Assembly: GCF_004028235.1 (NCBI RefSeq)
Contig: NZ_CP035037.1
Location: 1,674,001-1,738,000, forward strand
Source of the DNA: Leucobacter muris
GTDB taxonomy: Bacteria > Actinomycetota > Actinomycetes > Actinomycetales > Microbacteriaceae
Reading direction: 5' to 3'
Length of the DNA: 64,000 nt
Shown: positions 17,987-28,648 of the stretch, piece by piece
How positions within the stretch are numbered: position 1 is the stretch's first letter
How the letters are laid out: each line of letters begins with the position of its first letter
Made by a program: the position numbers and the translations under genes
Notes under the pieces: model-generated
Databases searched by the model: none
Told to the model about the DNA's origin: nothing
What the model saw: the letters and a program-made list of their open reading frames with translations, nothing else

Positions 17987-18013
17987 GCGCGAGAGAAAGT
18001 GAACGAAGGCCAT

Positions 18014-18652
18014 ATGAAGATCGAGATGCCCAGCTCCCGCTACGTGCTGCCCTCCTTCGAGGAGCGCACCGCCTACGGGTACAAGCGCCAGGACCCCTAC
18101 GCCAAGCTCTTCGAGGATCGCATCATCTTCCTCGGCGTGCAGGTGGACGATGCGTCGGCCGACGACGTGATGGCCCAGCTGCTCGTGCTCGAGAGCCAGG
18201 ATCCCGAGCGCGACATCACCATGTACATCAACTCGCCGGGCGGTTCGTTCACCGCGATGACGGCGATCTACGACACGATGCAGTACATTCGTCCGCACGT
18301 GCAGACGGTGTGCCTCGGGCAGGCGGCCTCGGCCGCTGCCGTGCTGCTCGCGGGCGGCACGCCGGGCAAGCGGCTGGCGCTGCCCAACGCGCGCGTGCTG
18401 ATCCACCAGCCCTCGACCGGTCAGGCGGGCCACGGGCAGGCTTCGGACATCGAGATCCAGGCCCGCGAGATCCTCCGCATGCGCGAGTGGCTCGAGGAGA
18501 CCCTCTCGAAGCACTCGAAGCGCAGCATCGAGGAGGTCAACCGCGACATCGATCGCGACAAGATCCTCAGCGCCCAGGAGGCCCTCGAGTACGGGCTCGT
18601 GGATCAGGTGCTGACCAGCCGCAAGAACCCGCAGCCGGTCATCTCCCAGTAG
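18014..18652 (+). CDS. clpP2: ATP-dependent Clp protease proteolytic subunit 2
   Basis: Second ClpP paralogue, 212 residues, with Ser106 in [11 protein letters not shown] and His131 in LIHQPSTG. The N terminus [18 protein letters not shown] is typical of actinobacterial ClpP2. ATG 18014 has GAAGG just upstream; a GTG at 17999 preceded by GAGAGAAA would add five residues and remains possible. It follows clpP1 closely; hairpins separate it from clpX. Confidence 0.95.
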   Translation: MKIEMPSSRYVLPSFEERTAYGYKRQDPYAKLFEDRIIFLGVQVDDASADDVMAQLLVLESQDPERDITMYINSPGGSFTAMTAIYDTMQYIRPHVQTVCLGQAASAAAVLLAGGTPGKRLALPNARVLIHQPSTGQAGHGQASDIEIQAREILRMREWLEETLSKHSKRSIEEVNRDIDRDKILSAQEALEYGLVDQVLTSRKNPQPVISQ

Positions 18653-18662
18653 TCGAAGGATC

Positions 18663-18710
18663 GCCGGCCGCAGCCCTCGTGCTGCGGCCGGCGGGCCCCT
18701 CGAGGGGCCC
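18663..18710 (+). terminator. Two consecutive hairpins after clpP2
   Basis: GCCGGCCGCAG/CTGCGGCCGGC (18663-18692) is followed directly by the palindrome GGGCCCCTCGAGGGGCCC (18693-18710). There is no T tract, but the position between clpP2 and the clpX promoter fits termination. Confidence 0.6.
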
Positions 18711-18734
18711 GCCACGGCGCGCCCCACCCGTGAA

Positions 18735-18756
18735 TGTCAGTGGTCCCGGATAGTCT
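18735..18756 (+). promoter_or_regulatory. PafBC/RecA-NDp-type damage promoter for clpX
   Basis: TGTCAGTG, eight bases, then TAGTCT matches the RecA-independent DNA-damage promoter described in mycobacteria (TGTCRGTG-N8-TANNNT) in motif and spacing. The clpX start lies 41 bases downstream with a GAAGGAG site. The same arrangement precedes uvrB. Confidence 0.7.
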
Positions 18757-18797
18757 CTGAGTGTCTCGTTTCCGTTCGAGTGTGAAGGAGCCCCCGC

Positions 18798-20069
<1,272 letters not shown>

Positions 20070-20122
20070 GGCGCCGCGGCAGCGAAAGCGCGGAACGTGC
20101 CGGGCGTCGCGCGCTCTGACGG

Positions 20123-20644
20123 TCAGCTGCCGGACGAGGTGATGTCGTAGCTGAGCAGTACCGAGCTGTCGTCCTGCGGCAGCATGAGGGCGAACACGTC
20201 GAGCCCCGAGCCCTGCAGTGTCGCAGAGGCGTCGCGCTCCACGTCGCCCTGCTGATCCGACACCTCGAAGCCGCCGGTCTCGATGACCTCGGTCCACTGC
20301 GTCGCGGCGGTCGACGCGTCTTTCGCTCGCAGCACCACGAACCAGTCGCCCGCGCTGCGCTCGCCCGCGTCGTCGATGACCGCTCCCCGGGGCAGCTCGA
20401 ATCGGTCGGTGGGGAAGCTCTCGGGCAGCTCGGTCTTCTTCTGCGACGCCTCGTCGGGGATCTCTGCGCGCTGGCCCTGATCCTCGGAGGCTTCGCCCGA
20501 GGCGAGCTGATCCTTGGTCTTCGCGCCGGCGATGTCGTCGGTCTCGGGAGCGCAGGAGGCGAGCGAGACGGTGAGCAGCGCGGCCAGCGCGGCGGCCGCC
20601 ATCGCACGCGTGCGGGGGAGGTGCAGGGGTTCGCGGGGGGTCAT
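20123..20644 (-). CDS. Putative lipoprotein, function unknown
   Basis: A 173-residue exported protein. A basic start, a hydrophobic stretch AMAAAALAALLTVSL and the lipobox LASC indicate type II signal peptide cleavage and lipid anchoring at about Cys31. The next 50 residues are acidic and low-complexity; the remainder (about 85-173) looks like a small alpha/beta domain. I recognise no named family. It is the last gene of the valS-side minus-strand group, 11 bases after the small acidic protein gene. Confidence 0.75.
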   Translation of the reverse strand: MTPREPLHLPRTRAMAAAALAALLTVSLASCAPETDDIAGAKTKDQLASGEASEDQGQRAEIPDEASQKKTELPESFPTDRFELPRGAVIDDAGERSAGDWFVVLRAKDASTAATQWTEVIETGGFEVSDQQGDVERDASATLQGSGLDVFALMLPQDDSSVLLSYDITSSGS

Positions 20645-20655
20645 GTCATCGCCCT

Positions 20656-20937
20656 TCAGAGCAGCCAGTCGTCGTCTTCGTCTTCGTCGTCTTCAGATGC
20701 CGATGCCCGGTCAGAGGCCGGATCGGCGCCGTCGAGCACCAGCGGCCGCCCGGCGGCATCGAGGGTCACGATCACCGCGTGCTCGAGCGCGCAGCGGGGC
20801 CGCCCCTCGAGCCAGGTGAGCGTCCATGAGGAGGCCTCGGGGTGCTCGGCCTGCTGCGCGGCGATCGTCGCGTGCAGTGCCGGGGGCACGCTGCGGTGGG
20901 GCGGATCGCCCACCCGCCAGCGCGCCCCCAGCTGCAT
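20656..20937 (-). CDS. Small acidic-tailed hypothetical protein downstream of valS
   Basis: A 93-residue protein whose ATG (20937) lies two bases after the valS stop, so it is probably translated by reinitiation. Residues 1-70 form a compact sequence (MQLGARWRVGDPPHRSVPP … LEHAVIVTLDAAGRPLVLDG); the last 20 are almost all Asp/Glu/Ser ending in DDDWLL. No family is recognised. The tight coupling argues that it is a real gene, not a chance frame. Confidence 0.6.
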   Translation of the reverse strand: MQLGARWRVGDPPHRSVPPALHATIAAQQAEHPEASSWTLTWLEGRPRCALEHAVIVTLDAAGRPLVLDGADPASDRASASEDDEDEDDDWLL

Positions 20938-20939
20938 GA

Positions 20940-23528
20940 TCAGGCCTCGGCCTGCTCGAGCTCGATCTGCGCCACCGTCACGGCGTCGACCTCGGCGGCC
21001 TCGATGCGCAGCTCGGCGATGCGGCCCACCGCGGCGAGGTCGTCGGCGGCGAGGGCGAGGCGATCGCGCGTCTCGGCGGGCGCCTGCACCACGGCGAGCG
21101 TGACCGGCGTGCGCTGGGAGGCCTTCGCGGCCGTCTTCGCGCCGCGCACGCCCACGAGGGCGCCGCCCACGAGGCTCAGCAGTTCGGCGTCGGCGTCGGC
21201 GCCGGCGAGATCGCCGGCCTCGGCGGCGAGCGGCCAGGCTGCGCGGTGCACCGATCCCTCTCCGAACCACGACCAGACCTCTTCGGCGGCGTAGGGCAGG
21301 AACGGGGCGAGCAGCCGCACGAAGACCGAGAGCGCGGTGCGCAGCGCCGTCACGGCCGACGCCTGGGGCTGGCCTTCGCCGTTGTGCGCGCGCTCCTTGA
21401 CGAGCTCGAGGTAGTCGTCGCAGAACGTCCAGAAGAACGACTCGGTGAGCTCGAGCGCGCGCGCGTGGTCGTACGCCTCGAACGCGCGGGTGGCGCCCTC
21501 GATCACGCGGGCGAGCCCGGCGAGCATGGAGCGGTCGAGCGCCTCGGTGACCGTGCCGGCGCCCGAGTCGTCGAACGAGAGCGTGAACTTCGCCGCGTTG
21601 AGCAGTTTGATGGCGAGCCGGCGGCCGATCTTGATCTGCGTGGGGTTCTGCGGGTCGAACGCGGCGTCGGTGCCCAGCTTCGCAGAGGCCGCCCAGTAGC
21701 GCACCGCGTCGGAGCCGTGCTGCTCGAGCAGGCCGGCGGGGGTCACCACGTTGCCCTTCGACTTCGACATCTTCTTGCGATCGGGATCGAGGATCCAGCC
21801 CGAGATGCCGGCGTTCTTCCACGGCAGCTGCCCGGCCTCGAGCTCGGAGCGCAGCAGCGTCGAGAAGAGCCAGGTGCGGATGATGTCCTGGCCCTGGGGG
21901 CGCAGGCTGTAGGGGTACACGAGGTCGAAGAGCTCGGGATCCCGCTCCCAGCCGCCCGCGAGCTGCGGCGTGAGCGACGAGGTCGCCCAGGTGTCCATCA
22001 CGTCGACCTCGCCCTGGAAGCCGCCGGGCACACCCCGCTGATCCTCGGAGTAGCCCGCGGGCGCGTCGCTCGACGGGTCGACCGGCAGCTGGTCCTCGGA
22101 CGGCAGGATCGGCCGGTCGAACACGGGGTTGCCCTCGGCATCGAGCGGGTACCAGACCGGGATCGGCACGCCGAAGAAGCGCTGGCGCGAGATGAGCCAG
22201 TCGCCCGAGAGACCCTCGACCCAGTTCTCGTAGCGCACGCGCATGAAGTCGGGGTGCCAGTCGAGCTCGCGGCCGTGCGCGAGCAGACGCTCGCGCAACT
22301 GCTCGTCGCGGGCGCCGTTCTTGATGTACCACTGGCGGGTCGAGACGATCTCGAGGGGCTTGTCGCCCTTCTCGAAGAACTTGACCGGGTGGTTGATCTT
22401 ACGGATCTCGCCGACGAGCTCGCCCGAGGCCTGCAGCGCCTCGACGACCGCGGCCTTCGCGCTGAACACGGTCTTGCCCGCGATCTGAGCGTAGGCCTCG
22501 CGGCCCCGCTCGCTCGTGATCTCCTCGGGCGCCTCCGAGATCACCCGTCCGTCGAAGCCGAGGATGGCCCGATTCGGCAGGTCGAGCTCGCGCCACCAGA
22601 TCACGTCGGTGACATCGCCGAAGGTGCAGATCATGGCGATGCCGGTGCCCTTGTCCTGCTGCGCGAGGTGGTGCGCGACGATCGGCACCTCGACGTCGAA
22701 GAGCGGCGTGCGCACGGTCTGCCCGAAGAGGGGCCGGTAGCGCTCGTCGTCGGGGTGCGCCACGAGGGCCACGCAGGCCGCGAGCAGCTCGGGGCGGGTG
22801 GTGTCGATGAGGATGTCGCCGCCACCGTCGGTGCGGTGGAAGGCGAGCGTGTGGTACGCGCTGGGCTGATCCCGGTCCTCGAGCTCGGCCTGGGCCACCG
22901 CGGTGCGGAAGGTCACGTCCCACAGCGTGGGAGCCTGCGCCTGGTAGGCCTCGCCCCGCTCGACGTTGCGGACGAACGCGAGCTGCGACGCCCGCAGCGA
23001 CTCCTCGCCGATGGTGCGGTAGGTCTGGGTCCAGTCGACCGACAGTCCGAGCGTGCGCCACAGATCCTCGAACTGCTTCTCGTCTTCGACGGTCAGCCTC
23101 TCGCACAGCTCGATGAAATTGCGGCGCGAGATGGGCTGCTGATCCGCCGCCTTCACGCTCTTGCCGTCACCGCCCTCGTGCGGGGGCACGAAGCCCTCGA
23201 CGTAGGGCAGCGACGGATCGCAGCGCACGCCGTAGTAGTTCTGCACGCGGCGCTCGGTGGGCAGGCCGTTGTCGTCCCAGCCCATCGGATAGAAGACGCG
23301 CTTGCCCTGCATGCGCTGGTAGCGGGCGACCGTGTCGGTGTGCGTGTACGAGAACACGTGGCCGACGTGCAGTGAACCCGAGGCGGTGGGCGGGGGAGTG
23401 TCGATGCTGTAGACCTCGGCCCGCTCGGCGCCGTCGCGGTCGAAGCGGTAGGTACCCTGCTCCTCCCATACCGGGCCCCACTTCTCTTCGAGGCCTTCGA
23501 GTTTCGGCTTGTCGGGGATCGCGCTCAT
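20940..23528 (-). CDS. valS: Valine--tRNA ligase
   Basis: Class Ia synthetase of 862 residues charging tRNA-Val. The HIGH-type motif is SGSLHVGHVFSYTHTD (about residues 50-65); the KMSKS loop is DRKKMSKSKGN near 586. The editing (CP1) domain and the helical anticodon domain follow the usual order; the C-terminal coiled coil is short. ATG 23528 is chosen with ACGGAG six bases upstream; an upstream in-frame ATG would add ten residues unlike the family. I see no T-box in the 150-base leader. Confidence 0.96.
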   Translation of the reverse strand: MSAIPDKPKLEGLEEKWGPVWEEQGTYRFDRDGAERAEVYSIDTPPPTASGSLHVGHVFSYTHTDTVARYQRMQGKRVFYPMGWDDNGLPTERRVQNYYGVRCDPSLPYVEGFVPPHEGGDGKSVKAADQQPISRRNFIELCERLTVEDEKQFEDLWRTLGLSVDWTQTYRTIGEESLRASQLAFVRNVERGEAYQAQAPTLWDVTFRTAVAQAELEDRDQPSAYHTLAFHRTDGGGDILIDTTRPELLAACVALVAHPDDERYRPLFGQTVRTPLFDVEVPIVAHHLAQQDKGTGIAMICTFGDVTDVIWWRELDLPNRAILGFDGRVISEAPEEITSERGREAYAQIAGKTVFSAKAAVVEALQASGELVGEIRKINHPVKFFEKGDKPLEIVSTRQWYIKNGARDEQLRERLLAHGRELDWHPDFMRVRYENWVEGLSGDWLISRQRFFGVPIPVWYPLDAEGNPVFDRPILPSEDQLPVDPSSDAPAGYSEDQRGVPGGFQGEVDVMDTWATSSLTPQLAGGWERDPELFDLVYPYSLRPQGQDIIRTWLFSTLLRSELEAGQLPWKNAGISGWILDPDRKKMSKSKGNVVTPAGLLEQHGSDAVRYWAASAKLGTDAAFDPQNPTQIKIGRRLAIKLLNAAKFTLSFDDSGAGTVTEALDRSMLAGLARVIEGATRAFEAYDHARALELTESFFWTFCDDYLELVKERAHNGEGQPQASAVTALRTALSVFVRLLAPFLPYAAEEVWSWFGEGSVHRAAWPLAAEAGDLAGADADAELLSLVGGALVGVRGAKTAAKASQRTPVTLAVVQAPAETRDRLALAADDLAAVGRIAELRIEAAEVDAVTVAQIELEQAEA

Positions 23529-23609
23529 GCAGGGCTCCGTCTTCGCTATGGGCGGCACCGCGTGGTCGATCGGCGTTGCCGATCTTGGTGCCTGATGGTC
23601 AACCCGATC

Positions 23610-23615
23610 AGTCTA
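23610..23615 (-). promoter_or_regulatory. -10 box for valS
   Basis: AGTCTA on the plus strand reads TAGACT on the minus strand, 82 bases before the valS start. Confidence 0.45.
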
Positions 23616-23679
23616 TCGGAGCGTTTCGACCGCGGCTCGTCCGGCGCGCGGCCCGGACGCGCCGTCGCCGCGCCCCTTC

Positions 23680-24153
23680 TCAGTCCTGCAGCGCGACTCC
23701 GATCAGCGTCTCGTTCTCGGCGGGATCGCCTCCCGGCTCCGGCTCCGTGAGGTACTGTTCCCAGGAGATCCCCGTCGGGGCGAGTCCCTGCTCCGAGATC
23801 CACGCGAAGAGGTGTTTGTAGGCGGCGGGCAGCAGCGCATAGTCGCCCTTCACCAGCAGCGTCGCGGCGCGCCCCGCGGGCAGGGTCTCGGCGCCGACCG
23901 GGCCGTCGGGAGAGAACGGCTGAGCGACCGGTACCGCGACCGAGAGGTCGAGTTCGGCATCCGGCTCCCCGTGCGTCACACCCATGGGCGCCGAGACGGG
24001 CGCCACGCCCGCCCGGGCGAGGGCGCCGAAGATCTGCGGGTAGGCGCGGTCGTACAGCTCGGGCAGCGCGTCGAACGCGACCCTCTCGCGCACGACCGCG
24101 AGATGCTGCTCGGGAAGTTCGACGATCTGCGGAACGGGGAACTGCTCGATCAC
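23680..24153 (-). CDS. GyrI-like small-molecule-binding domain protein
   Basis: A 157-residue protein resembling the GyrI/AraC effector-binding fold (SOUL-like duplicated half-sites): PVPQIVELPEQHLAVVRERVAFDALPEL at the start and GDYALLPAAYKHLFAWISEQGLAP in the second half. Members bind hydrophobic or cationic compounds as stand-alone proteins or as regulator domains. GTG 24153 follows GAGGAG at good spacing. It lies downstream of the ABC-F gene on the same strand but a 355-base gap with repeats separates them. Confidence 0.7.
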   Translation of the reverse strand: MIEQFPVPQIVELPEQHLAVVRERVAFDALPELYDRAYPQIFGALARAGVAPVSAPMGVTHGEPDAELDLSVAVPVAQPFSPDGPVGAETLPAGRAATLLVKGDYALLPAAYKHLFAWISEQGLAPTGISWEQYLTEPEPGGDPAENETLIGVALQD

Positions 24154-24305
24154 GGTGGGCTCCTCTGCTCGGCTTCTCGCAGCGAACCCTCGCCGCTCGG
24201 TGCTGCGTCACGCCCGATCCTACGCACCCGGCAGCCGTCGCGCGAGGGGTCGGCGCCGATCGCCGGTCCGGGCTTCGCTGCCGCGCGGCGCCCCGCGTTT
24301 CGGCA

Positions 24306-24447
24306 CTCACCCGTGTTTCGGAGCTCACCCGACTCTCGGAGCTCACCCGAGTCTTGGGGCTCACCCGTGTTTCGGAGCTCACCCGTGTCTCGGATGGAAT
24401 CGCCGGTTCCGCTCCGAAGCACGGGTGGGCTCCGAAACACGGGCCGG
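24306..24447. repeat. 18-bp tandem repeats with inverted copies
   Basis: Five direct 18-bp units of the type CTCACCCGTGTTTCGGAG run from 24306 to 24395; two units in the opposite orientation (CTCCGAAGCACGGGTGGG and CTCCGAAACACGGGCCGG) lie at 24412-24447. The arms can fold into a long hairpin around 24396-24411. The 24154-24508 gap between the ABC-F gene and the GyrI-like gene holds no other feature I can support. Confidence 0.85.
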
Positions 24448-24508
24448 GTCCGAAGCTCCAGCCGCGGCTGCCGAAGCCCCGGAGCGCGTCGGGGCGCCGC
24501 GCGGCGCA

Positions 24509-26143
<1,635 letters not shown>

Positions 26144-26170
26144 TGAGGTTCTTTCTTCATCGAGCACCGG

Positions 26171-26189
26171 GTGCGGCGGATCGCCGCAC
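26171..26189 (-). promoter_or_regulatory. Hairpin in the ABC-F leader
   Basis: A perfect 8-bp stem GTGCGGCG/CGCCGCAC with a three-base loop lies between the leader peptide and the ABC-F start. Together with the weaker upstream stem (GGGTTCGC … GCGACCCC, about 26203-26231) it could form alternative structures controlled by ribosome stalling. No T tract follows, so translational rather than transcriptional attenuation is more likely. Confidence 0.5.
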
Positions 26190-26229
26190 GGCAGCGGTGC
26201 GTGTCAGGGGTCGCTTGCGAGGCGAACCC

Positions 26230-26253
26230 TTAGATGAAGAAGTACAGGCGCAT
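26230..26253 (-). CDS. Seven-residue leader peptide MRLYFFI upstream of ABC-F
   Basis: ATG CGC CTG TAC TTC TTC ATC TAA encodes MRLYFFI. The -10 box TAGAAT ends seven bases before this ATG, so the mRNA probably begins at the start codon and the peptide is translated leaderless. Short hydrophobic/aromatic leaders are known before drug-inducible erm and ABC-F genes, where a drug-stalled ribosome changes the downstream fold. The position 87 bases before the ABC-F start supports that role; function is inferred. Confidence 0.65.
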   Translation of the reverse strand: MRLYFFI

Positions 26254-26260
26254 GGGGCCC

Positions 26261-26266
26261 ATTCTA
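26261..26266 (-). promoter_or_regulatory. -10 box for the ABC-F leader transcript
   Basis: The plus-strand ATTCTA reads TAGAAT on the minus strand. Spacing to the leader peptide ATG implies a leaderless start. No WhiB7-type AT-rich stretch is evident upstream. Confidence 0.6.
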
Positions 26267-26286
26267 GCGGTCTCGGCTCCGGGAGG

Positions 26287-26517
26287 CTACGCCACGGCCC
26301 GGGCCGCGGCATCGCCCCGGTTCGCGGCGGATCGGTTCGCCACGCTGAGGCGATCCCTCAGTTCGGCTGCCAGCGCGCCCAGCGCGGTGTTGCAGGCGGT
26401 GAGCTCGTCGTGCAGACGCTCGCGGTTCAGCGAATCGTGAGGGGCCGCTTCGACGTCGAGTGTCGCGTCGCGAGCGGTGTCGAGCCGCAGCGCGAACTCG
26501 GCGACGTGCAGCAGCAC
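26287..26517 (-). CDS. Small hypothetical protein, possibly 5'-truncated
   Basis: A minus-strand frame with high third-position GC encodes 76 residues from GTG 26517 (LLHVAEFALRLDTARDATL … ALAAELRDRL). The frame stays protein-like for at least six codons upstream of that GTG (SGDNEA), and no ribosome-binding site suits it, so the true start may have been lost. It ends 20 bases before the ABC-F leader -10 box. Its upstream end abuts a remnant gene on the other strand, as if a deletion removed both 5' ends. Family not recognised. Confidence 0.4.
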   Translation of the reverse strand: MLLHVAEFALRLDTARDATLDVEAAPHDSLNRERLHDELTACNTALGALAAELRDRLSVANRSAANRGDAAARAVA

Positions 26518-26543
26518 CGCCTCGTTGTCGCCGCTCGTCGGCG

Positions 26544-26633
26544 ATCGAGCACGGGCCCCGCACGGCGGATCTCGGCGGCCGCGCCACGACCGACGACTTC
26601 AGCGCTGCGGTGATCGAGGGCCTCGCGCGATGA
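26544..26633 (+). pseudogene. 3' remnant of an isopropylmalate/tartrate dehydrogenase-family gene
   Basis: The plus-strand frame ending at TGA 26631-26633 reads …IEHGPRTADLGGRATT then DDFSAAVIEGLAR. GPRT-x-DLGG-x-ATT is the C-terminal signature of the isopropylmalate/isocitrate/tartrate dehydrogenase family. Only about 30 codons remain and nothing upstream on this strand continues the gene. Its stop overlaps the nitroreductase ATG (ATGA), which suggests the two were once an operon. Confidence 0.6.
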
Positions 26634-27496
26634 GCGGACACGGCGGGATCCAGAACCGATTCGAGCTCGAGGGGATCGAGCTGCCGAGCGCCTGGGCGAG
26701 CGAGACGATGCGCACGATCGCAGCGCACGAGTCTCGCCGAAGCTTCACCGCCGAACCGCTGGGGGAGCAGGCGCTGACCGCGATCCTCACGGCGGCGCGC
26801 AGCGCACCCACCTCCTCGAACCTGCAGGCGTACAGCATCGTCGTCGTCCGCGATGTCGAGCGCAAGAACAGGCTGGCCGAACTCGTCGGCGACCAGCGGT
26901 GCGTGCGCGAAGCCCCGGTGATGCTCGTCTTCTGCGCCGACATCTTCCGGCTCCGAGCAGTGTGCGAGCGCCAAGGGCAGCCGTTCGCCGCGGACACGCT
27001 CGAGATGTTCCTGCTCGCATCCGTCGATGCGGCGCTCTGCATGCAGAACGCCCTGACCGCGGCGGAGTCGGTCGGCCTCGCCGGCGTGCCGATCGGTTCG
27101 GTGCGCAACGAGCCCGACACGGTCGCGGCGGAGCTCGCCCTTCCCCGTGGGGTGTTCGCCGTCGTCGGGCTGGCGCTCGGGAGCCCACGAGACTCCGGGC
27201 GAGGGGTCAAGCCGAGACTGCCGGTGGAGGCGACGGTGCATCGGGAGCGCTACTCGGCCGAACGTCTCGACGAGGCGCTCGAGGCCTACGACCGGGCGAC
27301 GATCGCGCGCGGCATCTATCGGGGCCGGCACGTGCCGGCGGGCGGCGATCCCGAGCTGGATGCGGACGACGAGGATCGCTACGGCTGGTGCGAGCACACC
27401 GCGCGGCGCTGCAGCAACCCCGAGCACCTGGGCGCCGCCAGCCTCAGGAGGCATCTGCGCGAGCAGGTGCGACGGCGCGGGTTCTCACTCGACTGA
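26630..27496 (+). CDS. NfsA/Frp-like flavin nitroreductase family protein
   Basis: An FMN-dependent oxidoreductase of 288 residues. It carries the family start RTIAAHESRRSFTAEPL, the TAARSAPTSSNLQAYSIVVV FMN-binding block (about residues 58-77), AALCMQNALTAAESVGLAGVPIG and the GLALGSPRD region near 180. Members reduce nitro compounds, quinones or flavins with NADPH. The C-terminal extension (residues 215-288) with two cysteines (GWCEHTARRCSNPEHL) is longer than usual. ATG 26630 has GAGGG nine bases upstream and overlaps the stop of the dehydrogenase remnant. Two strong hairpins follow. Confidence 0.85.
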   Translation: MSGHGGIQNRFELEGIELPSAWASETMRTIAAHESRRSFTAEPLGEQALTAILTAARSAPTSSNLQAYSIVVVRDVERKNRLAELVGDQRCVREAPVMLVFCADIFRLRAVCERQGQPFAADTLEMFLLASVDAALCMQNALTAAESVGLAGVPIGSVRNEPDTVAAELALPRGVFAVVGLALGSPRDSGRGVKPRLPVEATVHRERYSAERLDEALEAYDRATIARGIYRGRHVPAGGDPELDADDEDRYGWCEHTARRCSNPEHLGAASLRRHLREQVRRRGFSLD

Positions 27497-27558
27497 CGGA
27501 CGGCCCTCACGGGTGCGCGGGCCCGAGCCGGTGCAGGGTCCGCCGTCCACGCAGAGCA

Positions 27559-27655
27559 GAGGAGCCCCGTTCCGCTGCCCCGCCGAAACGGCGGTGCAAC
27601 GGAGCGGGGCTCCTCGGTGTTCGCCGGCCCCGGCGCAGGCGCTGCGCCGGGGGCC
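27559..27655. terminator. Double hairpin between nitroreductase and the opu-type operon
   Basis: GAGGAGCCCCG (27559-27569) pairs with CGGGGCTCCTC (27605-27615) with a smaller hairpin inside; a second stem CCCCGGCGCAG/CTGCGCCGGGG spans 27628-27652. The genes on either side converge, so both strands are served. Confidence 0.7.
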
Positions 27656-27665
27656 GTGAGGACGA

Positions 27666-28571
27666 CTAGTCGGCGATGAGGCCGGGGAAGGCGTCAGGGT
27701 GCTCGGCGAGCCACGCCTCGACGGCGCCCTCGGGGTCACCCTCGTACTCGTCGCCCGTCACGAGCGCTTCGAGCGAACCGTAGGCGGCGTCGTCGAGCTG
27801 GATGCTCTCGATGAGCTCGGCCGCCTCGGGGTACTGCTCCGAGAAGCCGCCCGTGGCGAGGAAGTGCAGGGCCTCGGGCTCGCCCATGGCGCCCTTCGGA
27901 TCCTCGAGATCCTTCACGGGGAAGGCGTCGTTCGCCCAGAAGGGGCGCCACAGCGTGACGACGACGTCCTCCTCGTTGTCGATCTTCTCCTGCAGCGTGG
28001 CGAGCATCGTCGCGGTCGACGAGGTGACGAGCGAGTAGTCGCCGTCGAGGCCGTACTCGGGCATCATGACGGTCTCGGTCTGCTCGGTCAGGCCCGCGCT
28101 CGGCTCGATGCCGATGATCTCGCCGTCGAAGCGGTCGGCCTGGCCGACGAGATCCTCGATCGAGTTCACGTCGTCCATGTACTCGGGCACCGCGATGGTG
28201 AGCACGGCGTTGTCGTAGTAGGCGCCGAGATCCTCGAGCTGATCGCCGTACTGCTCCATGTAAGTGGCGTGCGTCTTCTCGGACCAGGCCGAGGGGTACA
28301 CATCGATATCGCCGTTGGCGAGGCCCGTGTAGAGCACGGCCGCCTCGGTGAGCTCCTCCATCTCGACGTCGTAGCCGAGCTTCTCGAGCTGGTTCTCGAG
28401 CAGGTAGGCGGTGCTGAGCCCGTCGGTCCAGCTGGGCAGGAAGCCGAGGGTGACGGTGCCCTTGTCACCGCCGTCGCCGTTCGCGGATCCGCCGTCGCTC
28501 GAGCAGCCGACGAGGGCGAGGCTGGCCGCCGCTCCGAGGGCGAGGATTCCGGTGAGCTTGCGCTTGATCAT
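27666..28571 (-). CDS. Glycine betaine/proline-type ABC transporter substrate-binding lipoprotein
   Basis: A 301-residue exported binding protein. The signal peptide MIKRKLTGILALGAAASLAL ends in the lipobox LVGC (Cys about 23), followed by a Ser/Gly-rich linker. The mature part is an OpuAC-like domain: TVTLGFLPSWTDGLSTAYLL, the DIDVYPSAWSEKTHATYM segment and aromatic residues (Trp-Arg-Pro-Phe-Trp near 205) suited to binding a quaternary ammonium group. It probably captures betaine or a related osmolyte. The RBS AAAGGAA precedes ATG 28571. It is the last gene of a three-gene minus-strand operon. Confidence 0.9.
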   Translation of the reverse strand: MIKRKLTGILALGAAASLALVGCSSDGGSANGDGGDKGTVTLGFLPSWTDGLSTAYLLENQLEKLGYDVEMEELTEAAVLYTGLANGDIDVYPSAWSEKTHATYMEQYGDQLEDLGAYYDNAVLTIAVPEYMDDVNSIEDLVGQADRFDGEIIGIEPSAGLTEQTETVMMPEYGLDGDYSLVTSSTATMLATLQEKIDNEEDVVVTLWRPFWANDAFPVKDLEDPKGAMGEPEALHFLATGGFSEQYPEAAELIESIQLDDAAYGSLEALVTGDEYEGDPEGAVEAWLAEHPDAFPGLIAD

Positions 28572-28648
28572 CGTGTTTCCTTTCTCTCCGCGCCCGGTGG
28601 CGCGGAACGGGGCTTGCGGCCCCGCGTGTTCATTCGTGGTCTTGCGGG

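Noticed and set aside
23529..23679. T-box leader for valS
   Set aside because: I looked for a TGGTACCGCG-type T-box bulge and a Val specifier loop on the minus strand and found neither.
24306..24395. CRISPR array
   Set aside because: The 18-bp units are contiguous with no spacers and no cas genes are near; they are simple tandem repeats.
26477..26629. N-terminal extension of the nitroreductase in its own frame
   Set aside because: The extra 51 codons are Ser/Arg-rich and overlap the dehydrogenase remnant in another frame; family homology starts after ATG 26630.
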